Below are positions 1 to 11,495 of a stretch of DNA of 64,000 nucleotides, piece by piece. A program made the translations under genes and the position numbers. Position 1 is the stretch's first letter, and every line of letters starts with the position of its first letter. Source of the DNA: Nipponacmea schrenckii. Taxonomy: Eukaryota; Mollusca; Gastropoda; Lottiidae. Location: the NCBI GenBank assembly GCA_030562195.1, contig JAUJPP010000005.1:37311106-37375105 (forward strand), in the 5' to 3' direction. The notes under the pieces are model-generated. The model made no database searches. It saw nothing but the letters and a program-made list of their open reading frames with translations, and was not told where the DNA came from.

Positions 1-1054
1 TGAAGAATTATGACTTGTAGAGTGTTTACGAGGCAAAAATCCAACACATTTTATAGAACAAGGGCAATAATTCGTATTAAATATATTTCGATATTTTCTA
101 TTTTCAAAAGGGTTCATCCTTGGGCTATATTAAACAATTTCAGCAAGTTTTATCAAAATCGGTCAATAACTGTTCTTTGTAGAGTGTTTACAAGCCAAAA
201 ATTGAACACGTTTTCAAAAACAAGGGCAATAACTGACACTAAATTTTTTTCGATTTAACTGGTTTTCAATAGGCTTCATCCTTGGGTGATAACAAATACT
301 CAAGCCAAGTTTCATCAAAATCCATTAAGAATTGTTTTCTCAAGAGTGTTTACAAGCTAAAATTGAACGCGTTTTCAAGAACAAGGGCAATAACTCAAAC
401 TAAATGTTTTTCGATTTCGCTGATTTTCAATAGGGTTTATCCTTGAGTTATAACATACTCTCACACCAAGTTTCATCAAAATCAGTTAATAACTGTGCTT
501 TGTAGAGTGTTAAAAGCCAAAAATTGAACGCATTTTCAAAGACAAGGGCAATAACTGATATTAAATTTTTTTTATTTAACTGGTTTTCAATTTCATCCTT
601 GGGTGATAACAAATACTCAGGCCAAGTTTCATTAAAATCCATTAAAAATTGTTCTCTCAAGTGTGTTTATAAGCTAAAATTGAACGCGTTTTCAAGAACA
701 AGGGCAATAACTCATACTAAATGTTTTTCGATTTCGCTGATTTTCAATAGGGTTTATCCTTGAGTTATAACATACTCTCACACCAAGTTTCATCAAAATC
801 AGTCAAGAATTGCACATTGTAGAGTGTTTACGAGCCATTCAAAAACAAGGGCAAGAACTCATACTAAATTTTTTCAGATTTCGCTGATTTTCAATAGGGT
901 TCATCCTTGCGTGATCATTAACACTCGTATCAAGTTTCATCTAAATCCGTCAAGAATTACACCTTGTAGAGTGTTTACGAGCAATTGTGGACGGACGGAC
1001 GGACGGATGTGGGTGACGACAATATACGCCCCCCATTTCATGTGGGCGTATAAA
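1..1054 (+). mobile_element. Pearl-like tandem-unit element, copy A (left end outside window)
   Basis: About six degenerate units of roughly 162 bp are visible. Each contains AACAAGGGCAATAACT, TTTTCAATAGGGTTCATCCT, a CCAAGTTTCATCAAAAT block and TAGAGTGTTTACAAGC. The array ends with CAATTGTGGACGGACGGACG, then GACGACAATATACGCCC and the hairpin arm GTGGGCGTATA at 1042-1052. The 3' part is the same as in copies B and C. Small open frames in it are by-products of the repeat and are not called as genes. Confidence 0.85.
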
Positions 1055-2048
1055 AATCAGTCTACTTAAACAGTACCAAAGAATCCAATAATTACTCATA
1101 CAGTCTTTCCAAATTCCAGACCGTTTTATTTGTTATCAGCTCAATCTAACTATCATCTAAAATTATTCCAATTAAAAACTAACCTATACCTTGACCAAGT
1201 TACAAAAACCAAATTAATGAAAAATTAGAAATTAAAAAACGTGGGAAAAAAAAACATAACATTTCAATTACACTGAATAAGACCAGCATCAAAAGTCTTT
1301 AAATTAAAGAATAAAAAAACTATTAAAAGAGAAATATTCTATACCTTGTTATGTGAAACTAATCTTAAATTAAGATTTATAAGACCATGCAATCACTGTT
1401 TAAAAAGTAAATCAGAAAATCCAGACCGAGTGGTTACGAGTGGTAACTTACTGGCTGTGATACCACAACACTAGTAAGAGTTAAAGATACTTGATCAATG
1501 AGAGAGATAAATGTAATGATTTCATCGAGTCATAGCCTCTATCATAAACCAATAACTTGTCATAAATCATTGATCAGCCAATCAGCAACACAGACAGTCT
1601 GGAAACCATCAAGATCAACACAGAGTCTCTTAACATTGTTAAAAGCCTTTTTAATTAATTTAAAAAAGAATTGCATGAACAAATGATGCACTTTTCCAAT
1701 GTAATGAATGATAGCCTGGATCTATTTGGACAGAATTAATCAGAATTAATGAATTATGTCAAACAAATAAAAGAAGAGGTTGAAATTTCATAGGATAGAA
1801 CCCAGAATCTCAGAATTTTATTTATCTTCTTCTGACCTACAAACTGAAACAACAGATCTTCCAATACAGTTCTTCACGTAAGTTGGCGATAATGTTTACG
1901 TCCTTCCTATCTCTTTATTGAACAATGACAGTAACCACTGAAAACAGAATAGAAATTCAAGAGAAAAAAGGATCTGACAAGTTGTTAATAAAATAACTAT
2001 TGATCTTTGGAAAGTATTTATATAATTATATTATACAGCTTTATAGAA
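1055..2048. other. Unannotated AT-rich stretch
   Basis: No convincing exon, RNA gene or repeat was recognised. The 62-codon frame at 1498-1686 has no family resemblance and low coding character. Confidence 0.5.
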
Positions 2049-3515
2049 CAAAGATAATATTCGCCCACTGGCAGCATTGACTTTGAATAAAAGCTTGACA
2101 GTATACCGTTAGTAACAATTACTGGAATGACATATTCAACCTTCAGTCATACACTTCTTTTCTGGGATGATAAATGTACAATATAACTAAGTTTCATTAA
2201 AATCTGTCAAGTTTTCACTTCTAACAAGGCAATAATAACTCATTAAAGGGGCCCAGGCTTGATTTTTAGGGGTCGTTTTGGGCCTTTGTTAGATTTAAAC
2301 AGTCCTCAGAAATATTCAAGCTCTGAGAAAATCGCAAAATAACTTGAAATATGCCTCAAACGAAAAAATTCACTTTTCATTTTTTTTCCGTGCTGTACGC
2401 GGCTGGTCTCCAGTCAGTCTGAAAATTGTGTGTCCTGTTGACAAAGTCTACAATTGAAAAATGTGTTGTAGTCTGTTTATATCGATGACCGCTATTGCAC
2501 GCCGGTAAGGATAACTCTTAGATTATCAAGACAAACCGTTTTCCAATATGGTGGGACGTTCGTAATTTGTTAAGTCATTATGATTTTTCAAACACGAATA
2601 ATTATGGATACATATGGATTTGAAGGCTCAAATTTCAAAGGTAAGCTCTGTAGACTATTTCTGATTAGCTAACCAAAAGATTTCATGTGTTTGAGGCTGT
2701 CTGATGATTGTCCGAAACAAATAAAGCCTGGGCCTCTTTAAAAGATTTTTTTCAACGTCTATGATTTTCAAAAGAATTCATACTTGTGATAACAAACAAT
2801 TTAAGGAAGTTTTTCATCAAACCCGTAAAAATCTGTGTCTGTGTTATTTATAAATTACATAGAATAGACGATTATCATAAATATTGCGAAGACTTCAAAT
2901 TTTCTTTTTTGTCAAATCAAGGCTTCCGTAAAATTAATCTTTAAAAGCGAAAGTAGAGTGTACCGGATATTATTATATTAATATAAGAATATTTTATTGA
3001 TTTATGGTAAAGAATTTTAACATTGAAAACGGTAGGCCCCGTGAAAATTATGATAAGAAAAGAAAAAAAAATCGGAAGATTTGGGTCTTCTAGCGGTAGA
3101 TCGGGAGACAACATCCAAAAGCGGTAGAAAACCCAACAAAATCGGTAGATTACACATGTATAAGATGTGACCCTCTAAAAACATTGGTTGAAATTGCCCG
3201 AAAATGTCCGACTGGGAAAAAATAAATCATGACCCCTGCTGTGTCATGTAGAGTTCATCTGTGGGTTATTACACAATCCCACACTCAAAATAAGTCAAGA
3301 ATTGCACATTGTAGAGTGTCAGTGAGCATTCAAGAACAAGGGAATAACACTTTTTTGAATTCTGATTTACCATAGGGTTCATCCTTGGTTGATTACGAGC
3401 ACTAACACAAAGTTAAGTCTGACAAAATTTGTGTCTTCTAGAGTGTTTACAAGCAATTGTGGACGGTTTGAATTGGTGACAGGGAATACCCCTTGGTTGA
3501 TTATGTGGGATAAAA
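2049..3515 (+). mobile_element. Old pearl-like element, copy D, split by a TTAA-flanked MITE
   Basis: The 5' end reads ATTCGCCCACTGGCAGCATT, as in copies B and C (ATACGCCCACTGGCAGCATT). The sequence then follows their 5' module up to AACTCATTAA at 2246, is broken by the MITE, and resumes at 2738. The 3' end (AGCAATTGTGGACGG, then a decayed GTGACAGGGAATACCCC and ATGTGGGATAAAA) is recognisable up to about 3515. Divergence from B and C shows that it is much older. Confidence 0.75.
2247..2737. mobile_element. piggyBac-like MITE (491 bp) with TTAA target duplications
   Basis: Left end AGGGGCCCAGGCTTGATTT and right end (reversed) AGAGGCCCAGGCTTTATTT are terminal inverted repeats. Both are abutted by TTAA (2243-2246 and 2738-2741). 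There is no coding capacity. TTAA targets are typical of piggyBac and some Kolobok elements. Confidence 0.8.
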
Positions 3516-3604
3516 AACAGTTGGGTTTAAAAACAAAATTTGTGTCTTCTAGCCGTTTAAAAATGAAATTTGTCGGCTAAGGGTATGAATATTCCCTAGA
3601 TTTT

Positions 3605-4252
3605 AAGTGGGCATAATCAAGCCAGGTTAAAACAAATTTTATGCCCACCCGTTTAGCTAAATGTGAACTTTTTAAAAAGAATATTAAAGTAGTTCCAAAA
3701 ATGGTAAAAAAGGATCAATGAATCTTAAGCAAATCTCCACCAGCATAGTATGAGCTAAAATTGAAGGTTTAATAAAATTAGTAAGAATGATCCATATATA
3801 AATGTCAATAAATTAGTTAATGGGGCACATTTAAAATATAACACCAACAAAATTCAGAAGGAACCATAAACATTGAACTGTGAGGACCGCAATGCAATTT
3901 ATGCAATTTCAAAGAAATAAGAATCATCCATGAAGAATTTAGTGTATAGTGAGCACTAATACATGACCTCAAAAATCAAAAGAATCACAATTGTGGCCGA
4001 TATCTCAAAGAAAGTTTGGCACCCTATAAATTAATAGTGTACATTTTCATCAGATACGATATTTTACAAACAATCAAAAAATCCATAGAGGGGCCTTTAG
4101 AGTGACACTTGACCCTATGTAATAATCAAAAGAATGCTAAGTCAGACAGTTTGGTAAAAAAAAGATCATCACAAAAATCAAGAGGGATCATCTTATAATG
4201 ACCCCTGACCGGCAAAATAAAAATCAAAATACTTATGTATGGGCGTATAAAA
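3605..4252 (+). mobile_element. Degenerate pearl-like element, subfamily with GATCATC units (copy E)
   Basis: Contains AGTGGGCATAATC near the start and AATCAAAAGAAT, GATCATCA and AGGGATCATCTT blocks. These also occur at 27224-27810 and 62984-63330. It ends in TATGGGCGTATAAAAA at about 4249. The terminal hairpin is only partly preserved. Confidence 0.5.
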
Positions 4253-5751
4253 AGGAGAAGGCACTAATAGAAACCGTTTATAAATTGAATGATATGAAAC
4301 AACAACAAAGGATAGAATAAAAATTTTTGTATAAATTGTGTGTTGGAAAGTAATCAATTTATTGTACAGTGATAGATTACAGTAAAAGAAAAGAGAGACA
4401 CAATTATAGTTAAGAGAATAACAACTTCAGTTTACTTAAGATCTTTCCTACCAGCTGGTCTTTAGTAATGAGGTATAATTAATTACAATGAATGATTCAA
4501 TGCCAAAGAATAATGAAATAAAGATAAATTTTGTACTTCTTTAATTCACATTAAAAATAAACTACAAAGAAAAGTTTAATGCAAAAACTCTTGTAGGTGT
4601 TTCTTCAGATCTCAACCGACTTCTATAGGTGCATTAATTCACTGATAAATTGTGCATCACAATGAACATTTTAACATTTGTTTTTCCAACAGGCAGAATA
4701 AGCCTACTCTTATTCCATTTTAAGCTAATAGGGCCCTTCAAAACAACCTGTTCTTCAGTTTTGAATTGTTGAGGAACGTTAAATGTGTTCATCCTGAATC
4801 ACATTTATTTGGCCTTATGAAATGTTAAAATTATATGTATCATTATTGGCAAAATTGTAAGTTAGAATATCTGAACTGTGAATATTTCTATCTCATATAT
4901 TGCTCAATAGTACAAAATCATATGTTATAATTTTTACTTCCTTGTGTGTTTTAAAAAAAAAACTGTCATGAACAGGAAAGGAAGTGTGTTTAATTTCATA
5001 CAAATGAAATAAAAATTCCTACACAATAATTAAAGAACTGTCAATCATTATATTATTTTCTTAAATTTTTAATGTAAGTTCCATATTTGGAAAATAAAAT
5101 ATAAAATGAATCATGTTTTGAAGGAAGCTGACAAATAATCAAACTTGATGTATACCATCTACCTATAAATCACAATCAGAAGACTGATATCATCTTTTTT
5201 TTGTTTTGAAACTATCTCAATCCTCACGAAAATAACTCTCAATTTTATTAAATTTACAACGTACAATTTGTAAACATCAATTTCTAAGGAATACAAGAAA
5301 TTCAGTTTAATCACGAAAGCAAATAAAACATGTTTCATTCCTATTTCAAATAAAATACTATCTACCTCACTGATCTATTCTTGTCAAATCCTGTTGATCT
5401 TTTACACATAAATCTCCTAATATTCAGCAGGGAGGGAAATAAAATAATAATCTTTTTCCAATTCAACGCTTTGATCAGTAATAACTCCTACAATAATCGC
5501 TAAAACATCTAGTCAAAACAAATTACACCAGTTGGGGGCAGAGTGTCTTGTTGTAAACAATCCATACTTGATTAATGAGTTGGAACTTGGGGAAATGTTT
5601 TGCGGTATATAAAAATGTACTATAAAATTACACTCTTAAGTAATTAAATTGAAAAAAATCCTATTTCATGGAAGTTAAAAGGATATCTTTCTCTATACAA
5701 TAGTCTAATAGAGCCAAACTACTGCTTTCAGTATCATTTCGGAATAAAACT
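4253..5751. other. Unannotated AT-rich stretch
   Basis: No exon-like segment or strong repeat was recognised on either strand. Confidence 0.5.
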
Positions 5752-6110
5752 AGCTTGCAAAGTAATATAAGCCCACTAGCAACTTTAATTTTGAACAAGA
5801 ATATTTGACAGCACAGTAAGAATCACCAGTCTGAAATATTCAACCTACACTCACACAGTTCATTAGGTGTAAGAAGTAAAAAGGAACAATTTAGCTAGGA
5901 TTTTTACTAATCACAAAAATCAAACTTGTTTTCAAGAACAAGGGAAATAATTCATATGCAATATTTTCTGATTTTCAGTAGGGTTCATCCTTGGGTGATA
6001 ACAAATGATAATATTAAAGGTCGTTAAAAACCGTAAAGAATCATGCCTTGTAGAGAGTATTTATGAGCAATTGTTAAAGACAATATATGCTCTTTGGCAA
6101 TTCCACAAAT
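5752..6110 (+). mobile_element. Decayed short pearl-like element, copy G
   Basis: Starts with GCTTGCAAAGTAATATAAGC and CCCACTAGCAAC, the decayed 5' module. It has one unit (TTTTCAAGAACAAGGGAAAT; GTAGGGTTCATCCTTGGGTG), and ends GAGCAATTGTTAAAGACAAT, where the (GGAC)n stretch has been lost. Confidence 0.6.
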
Positions 6111-7019
6111 AAAACAAAGGAACATTTGACCTTCTGGTCACTGTCTGTTCCAAGTCATTATTAAGATATTAACTATAAGTTAGAACAATGATATAGGTAA
6201 TATCAGCAAATGAGAATGGTCAAATTGGCATAGGTGTGTGTTTTTCAAATGATCAAAAGGTTATATTTTTTTTTAAATATTTATAAAACTTGATTTGTTC
6301 ACTTCTAAATGTGTTAAATTAACAATGTCTGTAACAACTAGTTCAAGGGAATAGTCAGCACATACTAGACTAGTTTCTTGATAATGATCAGACTATATAA
6401 TTATTGTGATTGGTTTACAAGAATTCCAATACCTTGATCATTTGACCCAAGTGATGAGAACAATGATAACGAACGCAGCTAATAAACGAAGTAATAATTG
6501 ATGATGTTCTTGAATAAGTAATAAGAGATAATGAATATGATTGGGTATACAGCTAGACAGATATCAACACCTTCGGGTTCACTGGTCTTAATATATATTG
6601 AGTGCCAAAGGTTCAATTCTTTCTAAACTTTCACTTTCAGCATTAAAAATTGACATATGAACATCTTTTCAACACACCGCTCAGCTGGAATGATAATTAG
6701 ATCATCCTTTTTATTATCAAAATGATATCATTTTGATTCTACAAGAGAGACCAAAATTGACTATCTCTGTCTTTCTCTGCTTTTCTAATCATGGTAGAAA
6801 CTCATCCATGGTCATTATCCAATTATTATCATCTATTGATAAAAGGATTGTCCTGTTAATTGTCCATTATCAACCAATATAATAGATTATGGGGAATTTG
6901 ATATTTTCCTAACAAAATAACATCCAAAAGTTAAAGTTTCCAAACTGACACAAACAAAATATTAGGTTAACATGACTACCTTATTTGTGACTGGTAGAGG
7001 CAGAGCTTAGTTATAATTA
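6111..7019. other. Unannotated AT-rich stretch
   Basis: No gene or repeat recognised. A GGTTCAATTC at about 6611 resembles a Pol III B-box, but no tRNA fold surrounds it. Confidence 0.5.
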
Positions 7020-7575
7020 ATACCCCTTTTGCACTGCACAACTGAATTATTATATTTGGTAACAACCGAAAAGAAAATTCTGATTCAGTTCGATTCGATT
7101 GGTTTGCTTTCGCACTGCCAAGCAAAATTACCCAGATAAAATTTTATTTTTATTAACGAGTCATATCACATGACAAAACAAAATCACATTATTTTCTACG
7201 GGGTAAATAGAAATATTGAGGCTTGCAATTACAACTGGAGTAACGATGAAATTCAATCCATTCTCTGCATTTGAGGTGATACTAAAATTCAGGATGAATT
7301 AGATGGTATGAAGAGAAATAAACATGCCATGTTGAAGTGTTTATACATGTGATTAATTACATGGTATACTTATCCGCATAAAATCTTGTTGGTATAGCAC
7401 TGCCGCTTAACTGGATCTTATCCAGCTGAAATCCACCTATGGAGGTAGAGTTTTCTATCTGGACAACTTCTGGTTTCTAACCGAAAAAGGTTAATTTACC
7501 AGTGCGAAAGCAAATGGAAGTTATACGTATAGAACTGGATAGAACCCAATTACTTTTGCAGTGCGAAAGGGGTAT
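7020..7575. mobile_element. MITE with TA target duplication (556 bp)
   Basis: The ends read ATACCCCTTTTGCACTGCA and, reversed from the right, ATACCCCTTTCGCACTGCA. TA lies on both sides (7018-7019, 7576-7577). Each end carries a second inner copy of the TTTCGCACTG motif (7108-7117; 7500-7509), so the termini are nested inverted repeats. There is no coding capacity. A TA target fits Tc1/mariner-type transposition, though a Harbinger origin is not excluded. Confidence 0.75.
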
Positions 7576-8430
7576 TATACTTTCAAAAAGATCAATCAAT
7601 AACAATGAAGTGTATGCGATGAGTCTGAGAGACATTGCATTTTAAAATTTGGACTTACGAATTCAACTATCACTTCATACCATAGAATTACCAATCTAAG
7701 CTCAATAGTTGGATATTTAGTAGATTGTAGGTTAACTCTATGTAGGTTAAGTTATTAGGGTATAGGTTAAAATTGCAATTAAGTCATCACTTTTTGGAGA
7801 AAATAGGCCACACTATTTCCATCTTGATTAGTCTATATGATAAATAGTTAGGGGCAATCATCCATCTGCTCCTTTTCTGATAACAATTTATTCTAAGATT
7901 CAAAAGACCTATTAACTAGACAAGACCAACAATAGTCTTAACGATCCAGATGACCTGCTAACTCAGACCAAAATGATCCTGACTTCAAGGTTCTGGCTAT
8001 CAATAGAGCAGACTTCTTAATCAGAATAAAACTGAATGATTTTATCAAAATTCTTAATTTCCAAAGATGACAATCAAAATCCTAGTGGCTTGGTGTTTAA
8101 GTGAATTTTTCTATATTAAGAAAAGTAAAATGGTAGTCTGATCTGATCACTATTGACCTATAAATTTGAAGGTTAATGGAATAAAAATAAGTCATTATCG
8201 TTGACAGGAAAATACTTGAAGTAAACAGTATAGACAAGACTCAATTTAAAGGGGTTTTCATTCCAATTAAATGGTATTGGCACAGTAATATGGCATAATT
8301 TTTTCTGGAACCAGGAATCACAGAAGTCAGACTGATAAAAGAATGAAATGGTGCAAAAAAAACGTTCAAAACTAAATCGGCAAAATACAAGCTTAGGTTG
8401 ATATGTCAACCTCAAAACAGGTACACATCA
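7576..8430. other. Unannotated stretch
   Basis: Nothing recognised. The minus-strand open frame at 8173-8415 has no family resemblance. Confidence 0.45.
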
Positions 8431-8454
8431 CTTTCAGAGTAAGCATAAAAAAAA

Positions 8455-8700
8455 CAGCAGGGAATATCTGTAAGGATAAACATCTAACGGGTTGAAATAT
8501 CTGTTAGTATAAACATCAAAATGGGCAGAAATTTCTGTAAGGATAAACATCAAAACTAGTAGAAATACATCAAAACCAGTAAAAATCTTTGTGGGAATAA
8601 CATAAAAACAAGGAAAAATTTCTGGGAGGATTAACATCAAACCTGGTAGGAATCTCTAGGAGGATAAACATCAGAACTGATTGAAAGCTTTTTGAGGATA
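8455..8700. repeat. Degenerate short minisatellite
   Basis: About seven diverged units of 30-40 bp, built on AGGATAAACATCAAAAC followed by GGTAGAAATTTCTG, in tandem. The minus-strand open frame over it is low-complexity repeat translation. Confidence 0.7.
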
Positions 8701-10836
8701 AACCTTAGATATTGCACTGATAAAAGAAAGTTAATTAAAAAACCTTCACTAAATATTAATTTGATGTACATAGTAATTTTAAGATGCCATTCAACTGAAA
8801 TTGTCAACTGCCCTCAGAAAAATATAAATAATTAAATTAGAAATCCAATTTCCTTCTTTAATGGGATAGAAACTAATGGCCACTTCTTGGGTGAGTGAGA
8901 ATCCTTCAAAAAATTGGTAGAATCTATCAACTCAATTAAAACAAATAATGATAAATAAGAAAAGAGATTAAATGAGGTTAATGCCATTGCAGTCTTGAGT
9001 ACTGGTAATAGTCAGTTTAATGAAAAAAATGTCCTTAGTATTATGGTGTCTGTGAATTGCCAACTAGTCTGTTAAAATGCAGTTAAATTAACTTTTCTTG
9101 AAAATTTTAAGAGGTGAACATTAAACATAGTTGAGTATTATTATACGATTGCATGTCAGTCCAAATTACAAAGTGAGCTTTTTTGGAAAAAATGATTCAG
9201 TCTTATTAAATCATGATTAATCATATCAATTGATATATTTTTATAAGTCATATAGAACTAGGAAGATTACATTAAAAAGTAAGAATAAAATATGGCTGTA
9301 CTACTTTATTACATACATTGTAATATATTCTTTGTTTTTAATATCAATTATTAGTTGGCATTATCATAACTTATTACATTACTGTACCCAAAGAAATATA
9401 AAAATCCTTATTCTAAAATGCAGCTAATTTTGAGCGACCAATAACTCTAAAATTTTACACCCTCTATTTTCCAGCAAGATCAAGGCAAAGGCCAGACTAT
9501 TTCATTTTACCATTTCCAATCAGTCATTTTTTGACCAGGGTGTCAAATTAGATCTTGGACAATACTGATCTTTACTGTCTGATTATCTCCCTTACAAAAA
9601 GTTGCTTAAATAATTCAATTTGTTCAAACTTTCACAAATTCAGGTTAAATTGAAAGGGTAACCAAATATCAAGTGCTTTCAGCTATGAATATTTCATTGA
9701 CAATATAGCTTTGACCTTCTGTTCGGATCTGATTTTAATGTGTTAGTGACCGTAGGGCAGACCTGGGCAAAATGACAAAGTATCACATTTAATTTAATAA
9801 CTCTCTTTGAAACAATAAACTCTGATTGAATGTCACCTTTGTTCATGGAATTTTACACCATTACACCCTCCAATAAGAAAAATAGTGCCATACCTTCTCG
9901 CACTATATTGTACACCGTAAATATTTTGTTGTGATCATAACAATTTCTTGAATGACATTGACAAGAAACATAAGCAATAAAAACAGAAGATTTTTGTAGT
10001 TTCTGAGATTGTTTTAATGTCCTATGAAAGTAGGAATATTATTTTACACCTTAGGTATATAGTGTGATAGAATGTTCAGGTTATTCTCAACTCATTTTAC
10101 ACAATGATAACGTTTATTGTTCAATTTAAACACCCTTCAGATCAACAACATCAATGGAACTCAAATTTAGCTGAGCAATCACACACCAGAGTAATATACC
10201 AGTATAGTAAAATATATATCGTAAAATAATTAAAATGCTTTGTCACAAGGCATTCACAAACAAATGAACAAGGAAATGAATTGAAATAAAATCCTACTCT
10301 TCTGCACCTAATGGGTTAATCAAGATATAAGCCTACTGTCTTTGTGATCCAGCTGTTGTGGGATCTTTAATGTGCACTGCCTGTAGCATGCAGGGCCTCA
10401 GTTTACCTATCCCATTTGATTGAATAGATGCCCTTTCCAAGTTACCCCGAAAGTCCATTTGGACCTGTGGATGGATTGAAACCTGGAGCTATGAATATGG
10501 AAGATTGTCCTTAATTGTAGAAATAGATCTGCAAAATTTAGTCTATACTGGTGTGAACCTAATTCATCATAGGATCAGATGACATGGTGATAATTTGCTT
10601 AAGGCAAAGTTTCAGATGGAATGGTTGACCAGTTAAATACTGTGGTAAAGCAGTTTGGAATGTAATCAGTAATAAAATACTTAAGGTCTGGAATTAGGAA
10701 AATTATCAGGTAATGAGAGTTTATCAAATTAACAAACTCAATTAATAGAAACTTGTCCAGTAGAAACAACAAATTTTTGTCAATATCACACTTTAGATTA
10801 CATCTCCAATTCAATTATTCCAGTGTAAATGGCATT
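8701..10836. other. Unannotated AT-rich stretch
   Basis: No exon recognised. It contains at 10358-10440 a block (GGGATCTTTAATGTGCACTG, CCTGTAGCATGCAGGG) shared with 56384-56440, reported separately. Confidence 0.45.
10358..10440 (+). repeat. Fragment of a dispersed repeat, first copy
   Basis: GGGATCTTTAATGTGCACTG and CCTGTAGCATGCAGGG match AGGATCTTAAACGTGCACGG and CCTGTAGCACACGGG at 56384. Similar GGGATCTTTAACGTGCA blocks are, from memory, common in mollusc genomes, but I cannot name the family. Confidence 0.55.
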
Positions 10837-11487
10837 GGATGGGCGATATTGGATTTTTGTATATCACGATATTTTGATTTTAATATTACGATATGAGGAT
10901 ATATTATGCCGATTATACCGTAAACTATTTTAGCAATATAATCACGATATATGTTGCAACTCGTCCACTTTTTCAAAGCCAAAATACAACCTCTTGTCAC
11001 TTGTATTATTTCTCTTTGGCACCAGATTTGTTACGACTATTCTTTTGTTTGGTGGATTTAACTTCGAATCTTTAGGCCTATCGTCAGCATTATTCTCGAC
11101 TTTTTTTTACCAGTGAAGTTATTTCATCGTCTGATGAATCCATCGTCAATTCTGCTAAGTTTTACAACAAGTAAAAGAGAAATCAATTTGTGTTGGCTTC
11201 TTGGTAATTTGCATGCCGGACAAAGTGTTGACACATAGTTACACATGTCTGTATGAACAAAGTAAAATTCTTGATTCATAATTATCTTATTTTCATATTT
11301 TTTCATCATACGTACATTGGAAACGGGGTAAATAAGAAATCGAGACAACTCTTTTTGACAATATCGTGATATTTCAGATAGATGATATGTTTGACGATAT
11401 ACCGGCTATAATTTTCTTTCAATATTGTTTGATTACTAGAATTTTCATACCGGTTAATATCGAAATATCATGATATCGCCCATCCCT
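10837..11487. mobile_element. hAT-type MITE (651 bp) with 8-bp duplication
   Basis: The left end GGATGGGCGATAT and the reversed right end AGGGATGGGCGATATCATGA are the GGGATGGGCGATA terminus widespread among hAT MITEs. The 8-bp duplication ATGGCATT is intact at 10829-10836 and 11488-11495. The interior holds many TATCACGATAT-like short inverted motifs and no transposase. Confidence 0.85.
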
Positions 11488-11495
11488 ATGGCATT

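Noticed and set aside
10..1069. Several open frames of 70-82 codons with RVFTS and SLIFNRVHP-type peptides (also at 42986-44948, 59368-60241 and 61185-61436)
   Set aside because: They are translations of the pearl-like repeat units in shifting frames, recur once per unit and have no independent start or family.
6605..6625. B-box-like GGTTCAATTC as a possible tRNA gene
   Set aside because: No A-box, acceptor stem or cloverleaf pairing around it.
8173..8640. Two minus-strand open frames of 68-80 codons
   Set aside because: One translates a minisatellite; the other is phenylalanine-rich AT-driven sequence without splice or family support.
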